64,000 bases of DNA from positions 603,533-667,532 of the forward strand of contig JAJEKV010000236.1 of assembly GCA_021234155.1 (NCBI GenBank), written 5' to 3'. This document shows, in pieces, positions 55,942-64,000 of this stretch (its first letter is position 1; each line of letters opens with the position of its first letter). Both the position numbers and the translations under genes were made by a program. The DNA comes from Isoetes taiwanensis (Eukaryota; Streptophyta; Lycopodiopsida; Isoetales; Isoetaceae). The notes under the pieces were generated by a model. That model searched no databases. It had not been told where the DNA came from and was given only the letters and a program-made list of their open reading frames with translations.

Positions 55942-56239
55942 GTACCGTATTATTTATGCATAAGGTACACCTCTTGTTCATCACTCCTCTTGTTCATCAC
56001 TATTTACATTCTACGAAAGATACAACTAACAATGTTTCTAAATAAACAAAAGACAAAATTAGATAATGCAGCTTGCAAGTATTGGCAATAAAGATGTAAT
56101 GGAGGCATAATATTTAAGGCACACCCCCATTACCTTCTAGTCAGCCAAACCAGGATTGGAATCTGGCAACCATTCCCATTGAGCATCACCAAAAATTCAA
56201 ACTAGAGGACAAGAAAATAGGGTAAGAACTAGAATCTTT
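55942..56239. other. intron or 3' flank of the AAED1-like gene
   Basis: It starts with the donor GTACCG. No final exon was recognised. CTCTTGTTCATCACT is duplicated at 55970-56000. Confidence 0.5.
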
Positions 56240-56745
56240 ATGAATGCCGTGTCTAGAAGACAAAGAAATCCCACAAGATCTCAAACTAAAGGACAAACTT
56301 GGTTGCCAAATGGGGAATTTAGAAGTGCATCAGGACTTCTAAAGCGAGGACACGTGCATCGGCCAGGTCCTCGTAGATGGGAAATTTGGAATGCAATGGG
56401 AACATCGTTTATAGAACCGGGTTTGCCATTTGTTTTACGGCCTGCATTAAAACAAGGTTGTTACAACACTGTGCTAGCAAGTAGGACCACCTCTAGATGG
56501 AGCCACATTCAACAGAACTTTTAGGGCCTCCAACCTGGCAGCCTTTCTATGGCGTCCTTACTGTGTAGCCGTCCGACAACGGAAGAGAGGCATCTTATTG
56601 TCACTTGTTCAAGAAAATCATGGTGGAGTGGAATACTTCAAATTGGTCTTCGCTCTTAGATGGGAGCCTCCACCTCCAGTTCTCAGTTCTCCTCTTGAAG
56701 CATTCCTTACTTTCTCCAAATAACAAATCTATCTCTGCCCCATAA
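56240..56745 (+). pseudogene. LINE 3' fragment (zf-RVT-like)
   Basis: After an open frame of unclear nature (56240-56524), AFLWR (about 56538) and TTEERHLIVTCSRKSWWSGI (about 56578-56640) in another frame fit the end of a plant LINE zf-RVT region. No tail is visible. It lies in the presumed last intron of the AAED1-like gene. Confidence 0.35.
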
Positions 56746-57260
56746 TGCTTATTAGTTACGTGCTAGTGGTTAGAAAAAACATCCCAGTGAGATATTATAG
56801 GAAATTAGAGATGTGAGAGGTCAAGATGTACACATTTGACGCTGAGAGGTGTTGGGATATCCACAAAGAAAACTAGGGCTTTCATAGCTCTTGAAGCTTC
56901 TATTGCAATTTCTAGTCAAATTTTCCAAAGCTTAAATACATTTTTTTGCAGCACATGTAACATCTTGTGCTTTGTCAAACAATAATGTTAGATGATTTTG
57001 GAGAGAACATGACGGTCATCGAACTATTCCAGTGTATTTTTGTTATGCTACATAGTACAAACACCATGTTCCGAGCTTTCATTATATAGAACCTAAAACT
57101 GCTACCAAAGTTATAATCAAGCACATTCGACGCATAGTTTGCAGCACAATCCACATTGAAAAGTCCAGGAACCTATATCAGCTTGCTTTATATACATCTT
57201 CATTGAAAAATAAATTGTGAGAGGCCATTACCCACATGACCCAAGCACGCCCAATATATG
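56746..57260. other. non-coding, nothing recognised
   Basis: AT-rich sequence with no supported gene. Confidence 0.5.
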
Positions 57261-57408
57261 TGTTAGTGGACACTTCTGCTCATCCATTAAACAGCTAGCA
57301 CACGTGGCTTTGCTAACACACGTGGCTAAGGCTGCCTGCACATGTCTCATATGAATACAAGAACCTGATATGATGGGGTAGGTTGTTGTTTGTTTATCCA
57401 CTGTGTTA
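57261..57408 (+). repeat. 5' LTR
   Basis: About 148 bp, TGTTAGTGGACACTTCTGCT to ...TCCACTGTGTTA, abutting the primer-binding site. It contains a duplicated ACACGTGGCT motif absent from the right LTR. Confidence 0.85.
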
Positions 57409-57420
57409 TGGTATCAGAGC
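57409..57420 (+). promoter_or_regulatory. tRNA-Met primer-binding site
   Basis: TGGTATCAGAGC is complementary to the 3' end of plant initiator tRNA-Met, the standard copia minus-strand primer. Confidence 0.9.
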
Positions 57421-57469
57421 GGGTGGGAGATCAACCTCTGGGGCTGTAGAGCAGCAAAAAGGTGCAATG

Positions 57470-58140
57470 TCTGGCATGGCATCTCTGCAGATGGATTTGA
57501 AAAACGTAGATAAGCTAGACCGAACAAATGCAACAATATGGTTTTGGAAAGTGCAAGCTATTTTGGAAGAACGGAAAGTCTGGGATGTGGTCTCAGGACG
57601 TTTGCAAAGCCAGGAGAGGCAGCAGCTGCAAAGAAAGCAGAATGGCTTCGAAAGGATGGGGTCAAACGCTAATTGTCCACTCCTTATGAGTAGCATCAAA
57701 ACGGAGTGGCTGAGAGGAAGATCCGTATACTGAAGGAAAGTGCTCGAAGTATGCTTAGATTTGCAGGTCCATCAGACATGTTTTGGGGAGAGGCCATCAT
57801 GACAGCAGCTTATGTATAAAATAGGGCTCCAACCGTGGCTGTGAAGAATTGCACACCAGAAAAAGCATGGTCAGGCAAAAAGCCTAACGTAACACATCTT
57901 AGTTTTTGGATGCCCACCTTATGTCTATGTCTCACCCAACGTAAGAGGAAAAATGGATGATCATGCGCGCAGATTGTTGTAGGCTACTGTGCAGAAAGCA
58001 AGGGATATAGGTTGATTGATGCTCAAACATATAAACTGGTTAAAAGTCGTGACATCAACTTTGATGAACAAGCTCTGGAAGCTACTGGAATTTTTAGAGC
58101 TCAAGTCAATAGTGGATTGTTTCAATCCCTAGTCACAGCA
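57470..58140 (+). pseudogene. copia gag start fused to integrase end
   Basis: MDLKNVDKLDRTNATIWFWK and ILEERKVWDVVSG (57490-57600) are the start of Gag. Within 60 bases the sequence becomes the integrase core end in another frame (TAERKIRILKES-like, 57700-57740; FAGPSDMFWGEA, 57760-57800), so most of gag, protease and the integrase catalytic core are deleted. RAPTVAVKNCTPEKAWSGKK and GYCAESKGYRLIDA follow. Confidence 0.72.
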
Positions 58141-58148
58141 AACTTTGG

Positions 58149-59432
58149 TTGGAGATAGATGTCCCGGCAACCACGAAAGCTCTAGTACATAGAGTGGCAG
58201 CAAGAGAAGAACAAGCTCCTTATGTTGCCATAAATAGGTCTGATATGCCAATAGATGCACATGTTCCTTGTGGTGCCACAATCAGGCCTGATACACCAGC
58301 AGATATTACGCTCGAAACTGAGCCCTTGTTGAATGTGTCCAATGCCTCACTTAGATCTACAAGAACTCCTAAGCACACGTCTCGTTGCCTGGACTATATT
58401 CAACAAAGGACATCGGCAAGCTTGGCTACGACAGCGTTCCAAGAGGAGGAACTATTGAAAGATTATGCATCGTGTTGGCAGGAAGACCTTGAAGAAATCT
58501 GCGCATGTACTGCTTTCTCCACAGACTTGCTAGAACCACTCACAGTGAACGAAGCACTTAGTGGATCAGATGCTACCCATTGGCGGCATGCAATGCAAGA
58601 GGAAATCAATGCGTGGGAACTCACAGAAATTCCTCCAGACCACAAACCGGTGAGTTGCAAGTGGGTATTTCGGATCAAAGCCAGGGAAGATGGTACGGTG
58701 GATTGGTATAGAGCTAGATTAGTAGCTCGTGGATTTTCACAAATGCCCGGAGTAGATTTTGAGGAGACCTTTTCTCCTGTGGCCAAGATGACATCGATTC
58801 GAGTTGTCCTTGCACTAGCAGCGCAAGAAGATTTTGAGATTCAACAAATGGATGTGAAAACAGCCTTTATGGAAATCTAGAGGAAGAGATTTTCATGCAG
58901 CAGTCGCCAGGATTCAAGGAAAAAGGCAAAGAAGATCTGCTCCGCAGGTTGAAACGAGCTTTGTACGGCTTAAAACAAACGAGCTTTGTATGACTTAAAA
59001 CAAAGTCCACGGGCATGGTATAAGAAAATTGATCAGTTCTTTAAAGCGATCAGTTTCAAGAGATGAGTTTCAAGAGATGTGTTGTGGAATGGAACGTGTA
59101 TGTGAAGCTTACAGGTTAAGATCTCATAATCGTGGTTGTGTATATGGACGATCTCATCTTAGTGGGCAATAGCAAAGAGCAATTTTAGAAATCAAGCAAT
59201 GATTGGCATTGGCATTGAAGATGACAGATCTTGGGGATATCAAAACATGTCTTGGTCTTCAAATAATCAGAAATCGCGCCAAGAAGGAACTCGTAATCCA
59301 TCAAGAGAAGGCAATTCAGAAATTGATTTACCGATTTTGGATGCAACATGCCACTCCTAAAGACACTCCTGCAGCCATGAATGAGAAATTGACAAAAAGA
59401 ATGGGCCCAAGGACTCCAGAGGAAGAAAATTT
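58149..59432 (+). pseudogene. copia reverse transcriptase
   Basis: The open frame 58149-58880 has ALSGSDATHWRHAMQEEINA, CKWVFRIKAREDGTVDWYRA, RLVARGFSQMPGVDFEETFS and QMDVKTAFMEI, then a TAG. Another frame has the catalytic VVYMDDLILVG at about 59140-59170 and DLGDIKTCLGLQIIRNRAKK (59210-59290). A 20-base duplication (ACGAGCTTTGTA) near 58950-58990 disrupts the YGLKQ block. Confidence 0.85.
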
Positions 59433-60133
59433 CATTATAAGTCTCGCAAGTTATGTTATTTTATCCCCTAAGTTGTACTGAACACTTTCTACGCTACACA
59501 CCAAAGACCATGTCATATTTTTGAGTCAAAAGCAGGTGGTTGTATTCATGTAATAAAAAAAATACATATGACTCACAGCCAGCCATAAACATCGGAACGT
59601 CAAGAGAGCTCTATTTTTGCCCGAATAAGATCTTCAAGCACAAACTCCACAATGTCATTTCAGCCACACAGATCCAGCTAGCGATCCAAGTTCGTGACAG
59701 AGTGAGTAGTGTTGTCCAAGAGCATGATAGCCACAGCTTCACGCTGCCTTACACGCTGCCTTACACTGCTGCTCATAAAGCTTCCTGAAAATCGGTTTGA
59801 ATGCATTGTGGATCCACAAGTCCTCCATTCTCAGGAGCCTCTTCAGTGCCTTTGCCCCGTAAATGTAGGCTTTGAGAGATACTAGGCATTTTGCCAGCTG
59901 CACCCTGGAGAGCTGAGCTGAGCCTCTGCATTGTACATTCGACCCGAGGCTTGCTCTTGGAGTTTCGTGAGCCTTGCCCTCCAAAGAAGACTATCAAAGA
60001 TACGCTCTTGGTCACTATCATGAATATTTGCAATAACTTGGTTGAATACTTCAAAGATTTCTCCTAAAATTTCTCTTCTCATTCTCAATTTCTTATTCTT
60101 CTTTGAAAGTGAAACTTTAGAGGGAGAATAAAG
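59433..60133 (-). mobile_element. ~0.7-kb sequence inserted in the copia RNase H region
   Basis: Copia coding breaks off after PEEENF (59433) and resumes at about 60134 with YECNRLFHAHHGQ-frame sequence equivalent to the SRPDIAAAVGIVSMFM block. The intervening DNA has no copia similarity. On its minus strand are open pieces RMRREILGEIFEVFNQVIAN and IHDSDQERIFDSLLWRARLT (59950-60088), which look like part of a real but unrecognised protein. The direct repeat CTGCCTTACACGCTGCCTTA lies at about 59743-59765. Confidence 0.5.
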
Positions 60134-60400
60134 GACATTCCATATGAATGCAATAGGCTATTTCATGCACATCATGGTCAGTAGCAGGCCAGACATCGCA
60201 GCAGCAGTGGGCATAGTTAGCATGTTCATGCAAAACCTCGGCAAACCACATTGGTGCGCAGTAAAATGAATAATATGCTATTTACTGGGCACACAGCGAA
60301 TGGGGCTTCTGTATGCTCCAGATTCAATTGCCCCTAGTGGACACATACATTGGGACTCAGCTCATCCCTCTAACGGCTAGCTCATCCCTCTAATGGCTAC
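60134..60400 (+). pseudogene. copia RNase H region fragment
   Basis: RPDIAAAVGIVSMFMQ-type sequence (60190-60230), then CYLLGTQRMGLLYAPDS (60280-60330), end of the copia polyprotein before the 3' LTR. A short TAGCTCATCCCTCTAA duplication occurs at 60357-60395. Confidence 0.65.
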
Positions 60401-60490
60401 GTTCATAATTGTTGTTTGTCAAATTTGTATTTTCTTTATTATGTTTTCTATCCATTCTCAAGTAGTCTGATTTATGAGCAAAACGGGGTG

Positions 60491-60625
60491 TGTTAGTGGA
60501 CAATTCGGCTCATCCATTAAACAGCTAGCACATGTGGCTAAAGCTAACTGTACATGTCTCATATAAACACAAGAACCTCATATGATGGTATAGGTTGTTG
60601 TTTGTTTATCCCTCTAACTGTGTCA
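60491..60625 (+). repeat. 3' LTR
   Basis: About 135 bp, TGTTAGTGGACAATTCGGCT to CTAACTGTGTCA, matching the 5' LTR. Confidence 0.83.
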
Positions 60626-61414
60626 ATGTCATTAGAGAATAGCACTGCCATGTAGCTATGGTGGTACAGTGGAGGACATGATATGCGTTCTCTACCACAT
60701 ATCATGTCCTCCAAAGAACACATATCTTGTCCTCCAAAGCATTGGGAAAGCTATTCATTATCAGTGAGGTATGTTATATAGGATGGCTGCAGTTCTGTAG
60801 AGAAATTAACACCTGTAGAGAAATTAACACTGAACATCTTTCATGATAGATAAATTGGTTGAAAGCAGAGCACTGGTATAGTTTAGAGCTCTGGTATAGT
60901 TTATGCATGTATATTTGTTATGCATAAAAAATTGGCTTTGCAATCAGAGGGAAAACCTTTCTTAGATTGTTTAGATAGCTGTATCCAAGGAATAGTTGTA
61001 TCCAAGGGAACAGGTATAGTAGCAGGGAGCTTTGCCATAGTAGGACATGCATACATACCCTATTTCGTTGAGGTTCTAACCATGTGAGATCTTTGTGTGG
61101 ATTGACAGCTGGATTTTTCTCCATGCCAGACTGGATCTTTTGGATGAAACATCACATTTTGTTGAGACATTTTTATAATACAATTTAAGATGGTCATGGC
61201 ACAATATGGGACGATTCACCATACAGAGTGCAAAGCTAGAATTATAATTCTTAACTAGAAACAATGCTCAATGTTTTTGGGCATAAGTTGAGAATCTGTG
61301 AGAACTTGTAAATGTGAGAACTTGTAAATGATACACTGTAGCAATATTCGAATAGAACATTAATAATCCAAAAATACTCCATTGTTAAAGTTCCCCATCT
61401 TTTCTCCCGTCTTC
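60626..61414. other. non-coding with a perfect 15-bp-stem hairpin
   Basis: GGAGGACATGATATG (60671-60685) and CATATCATGTCCTCC (60698-60712) form a perfect stem with a 12-base loop. ACACCTGTAGAGAAATTA is duplicated at about 60808-60830. No gene. Confidence 0.7.
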
Positions 61415-62010
61415 TTTCCAATCGGTCTTCGTCGTGGACATTAAAAGTTCTATCTACTTATCAATCTATATTTTGCCTTCCTGGCTTTCCCTTTCGATTT
61501 TTTCCTTTCCTTTTTATTCTTTTTCTTTTCCCATTCCCATTTTTTCCTTTTCCCCATCTTTTCCCCCCTTCCCTCCCTCCCTTTTCCCCTTCCATTTTTC
61601 GTGCCCTTTCCCCCTTCCTTTCCCTTTTGCATTTCCCTTTTATCTCTTTTTTTTTTTTCATGTTTTCCTCTCCTTTCTTCCCTTTCTTTTTCCCGTTCCT
61701 CTGCCTTCACTTTTCCATTTTTCATTTTTTCATTCCCTACTTTTCACTTTTCTATTTTTCCCTTCTCTTTCCCTTATTGACTATTGGATTGAGTGAATCT
61801 TGGCATCGACCTTTCTCCCTTTTCTTTTTCCCCTTTTTCTCTTCTCATTTCCCTTTCTCCATTTCCCATTTCTATTTTTCAATTTGCCCTTTCCCCTTTC
61901 ATTTTACCATTTCTCTCTTCCCCTTAACGCCCCCCCCCTCCTCTCCTTTTTTTTCCCTTTCTCTTTTCCCATTTACCCCTTCATCGCCTTGATTGTTAGA
62001 TTGAGTGAAT
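61415..62010 (+). repeat. LINE-type terminus followed by 0.5-kb polypyrimidine tract
   Basis: CCAATCGGTCTTCGTCGTGG then ACATTAAAAGTTCTATCT resembles the terminus at 46250. From 61480 to 61990 the plus strand is almost entirely C and T, interrupted once by ATTGACTATTGGATTGAGTG (61776-61798), which recurs in variant form at 61990-62020. The open frames here are artefacts of composition. Confidence 0.75.
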
Positions 62011-64000
62011 CGGATTGAGTGAAGGCCGTTGGATATTTTATGCAAGACGCGCACACGCGCTAAAACTTTACAAAATAAGAAGATAACTCTAAATAGTGGT
62101 TTGCGGAATGCATTTTTTGATTATAGATGGATAATATGTTGAACTTATATAAAAAATGGGTCGCATAAATCTCTTTACTCTTTCTTTATGTGTTGAACTA
62201 TAACCTATTATGGATTAGATTGATGTGATGACTTGATCAAATTTCATATATGATTGTGTGTAACTAATCATTTGAACTTTAATTGGTATCTAGGACAAGT
62301 ATGCAGGGGACGAACCAAACATGGATGCTATCATATCAGCATGTTGCAAAGGCGCATCATTCAAGCTAACATAGTTACAACATGGTTGTTTAAGGATTAA
62401 ATAAGGATGCATTTCTATTAGCTTGAAAAAATATTCTATTTGCATTAATGAGTTCCGCAATGATCGAAGTAGTTGTAAGAGTATAACATTGAAGTTCCTA
62501 GACATTCTCTTCATTTGCAAGTGTGGTATTTAACTAAACAAGAAATTTATCGTGGCGGCCAACTTTTCTCTTTTCCATGTTTTGAGGAATGAGTCGGTAA
62601 AGAGAGAAGTTCTCATCGTTGGCCGTCATACATCTTGTTTTGCCGACACACACGCTAAGAAAGAACCTTCACTGATTTGAAGGTGGTTGACATCCATATA
62701 ACATTGGGGTAGGGAATGTTCTCAAAGCAATCAATTTGGTGATATGGAAACTGATATAGCTCCATAGAGAACTGTGGGGGTAGTCATATATCTGCTCCTA
62801 GGAAACTGAGCTAGGTAAAGTTTAACTAGAGGGTGATGACTACATGAAATATTAAATATCCTTTTAGTACGTAGGTAATGTCAAGACGACATTGTTACCA
62901 GAAGGAAAAGCATTTTTAATCCTTCACTATCTAAATGACCCCGTCTATCAAGGATAGTTACGTGGAATATATATGAGAGCTCGGGTGAAAGTGCTGAACG
63001 TTGGAAATTGATAAGGTATCCTTATCTTGGATCCATACCCGAAAGAATGGCTATCACGATGTTTGCGATCCCATTTAATGACTGGAAATTAAGCGACCCA
63101 GAAAGGTATACTAAACAATTATGAGGATTGATTGATCTTGTGGCCTATATATTGCCATTCAATGTAGAAGGAGACATGATATAGCACTTGAGATTTATAG
63201 CTATTGCTACTTGAATCGAGGTATAACTCATGGGCACTTGGTCATTTTTCCAAGTGCTAAGGAGGATTGCAAGCCAACACTTCCTTCAATCATGGCCGAT
63301 TAAGTGGAGGAACATGACACTTGGTCATGTTCCGAGTGGACATGTTTAACCTCTAGTAAAGGAACTCTTCTCTTCATTATTTCTGTATTCATACGAAAGT
63401 GAACTAGAAGTTCTATTATACACCCTTTCTTTTTGTTGTTACACTTCACCCTTTAATGGTCCTAGTACGCATATATCACCGAGGAGCACATATATCCTCG
63501 AGATACACATATAGTAACAAGTCCGGAGCACGTTCTCCTTGGTAAGTTGTTCATTGGGCACCTACCTTGTTTATATTCCACACTTGGGCTACTCAAAGTG
63601 TCCCTTCGACTTCCCTTCATAATATAATTTCACCAAAGTTCCAGCATCCTTGCAGCTTTCAGACGATTGCGCCTTCTGCTAGCAATTATCGTCTTCCATT
63701 CCAACCATCTTTTAGAACACTTATCCTCGCCTTCGATCAGTTCGACCTCGATTCTCTTGACCTTGTCTAAAAACTACGTTCCACACTATTGTCCAGTCTT
63801 CTATTCGAGACCCCTTAGCTTCCAGGAGAGACATGATGCGTCCATTCCCTTAACTTGTACCATGCATGATGGCCATGCATTTGACCAACATCACTAAGCG
63901 CATCCACGTGGCACATCACTAAAAGCGATCCCGTGGCTTCACGTTCGCCTTCACGTATACTCTTAAGGTCTATATTGCACACTTAAGGAACTTAAGCTTC
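62011..64000. other. non-coding, nothing firm
   Basis: Mixed AT-rich sequence. Short open frames (for example 63567-63770) lack recognisable domains and sit in pyrimidine-rich DNA. I see no gene, repeat array or element boundary that I can support. Confidence 0.45.

Larger units (their letters stand above)
57261..60625 (+). mobile_element. Ty1/copia retrotransposon with both LTRs, internally deleted
   Basis: Direct repeats starting TGTTAGTGGACA at 57261 and 60491 are the LTRs. A tRNA-Met primer site TGGTATCAGAGC (57409-57420) follows the left LTR, and a purine-rich AAAACGGGGTG precedes the right LTR. Interior order: gag start, (deletion), integrase, RT, (foreign insertion 59433-60133), RNase H. 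I see no clean 5-bp target duplication. The LTRs differ by several substitutions and an indel, so the insertion is not recent. Confidence 0.88.

Noticed and set aside
61434-61992. Phe/Pro-rich membrane-like proteins
   Set aside because: Open frames forced by polypyrimidine composition.

Overview
The window reads as repeat-rich nuclear DNA of a land plant. The main support is a spliced, chloroplast-type AAED1/PRXL2-family gene (exons between 52714 and 55941), with help from a Ty1/copia element that has the usual plant tRNA-Met primer site, a PIF/Harbinger transposon, Tourist-like MITEs and several LINE families. A seed-free plant such as a fern or lycophyte is possible, but the sequence alone does not settle this. 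I see no rRNA, tRNA or CRISPR array.

Layout. 0.3-2.35 kb: minus-strand copia remnant (gag, protease, integrase). 2.39-3.1 kb: unrecognised ORF. 3.18-3.72 kb: direct repeats. 4.8-7.03 kb: 5'-truncated L1-like LINE. 7.78-10.45 kb: second LINE (endonuclease plus RT) with a CA tail. 10.6-17.7 kb: tandem duplications and a probable minus-strand spliced gene (about 12.6-15.4 kb). 18.4-19.9 kb: unrecognised ORF and a gag-like piece fused to a LINE copy. 19.87-21.15 kb: tandem LINE 3' ends.

The centre of interest is 21153-34965, a 13.8-kb unit bounded by 32-bp terminal inverted repeats. It interrupts a LINE 3'UTR sequence whose uninterrupted form occurs at 42.34-42.39 kb. On the plus strand it carries a decayed transposase-like gene (23.74-26.2 kb). 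On the minus strand it carries a row of genes: coiled-coil paralogues, an unrecognised acidic protein, a histone H3-like gene (tail MARTKQTAR plus histone-fold motifs) and a BAH-like chromatin-reader gene. Imperfect palindromes of about 67 bp, with GATCACACGACGC-type ends, recur between these genes. I propose this as a previously undescribed giant DNA transposon family with chromatin cargo. All its genes show frameshifts, so this copy is probably decayed.

Right of it: 35.4-37.4 kb PIF/Harbinger transposase and Myb/SANT-like partner in convergent orientation; 38.2-42.6 kb a nearly full-length LINE; 43.0-46.3 kb a LINE lacking its endonuclease and ending in a TCTAT microsatellite; 46.3-49.5 kb mostly non-coding with a tripled exon-like repeat; 49.56-50.64 kb two palindromic DNA elements; 51.34-52.6 kb nested Tourist-like MITEs and a SINE-like sequence; 52.7-55.9 kb the AAED1-like host gene; 56.2-56.7 kb LINE scrap; 57.26-60.63 kb a copia element with both LTRs and a nested insertion; 60.6-64 kb a 0.5-kb polypyrimidine tract and otherwise unassigned sequence.
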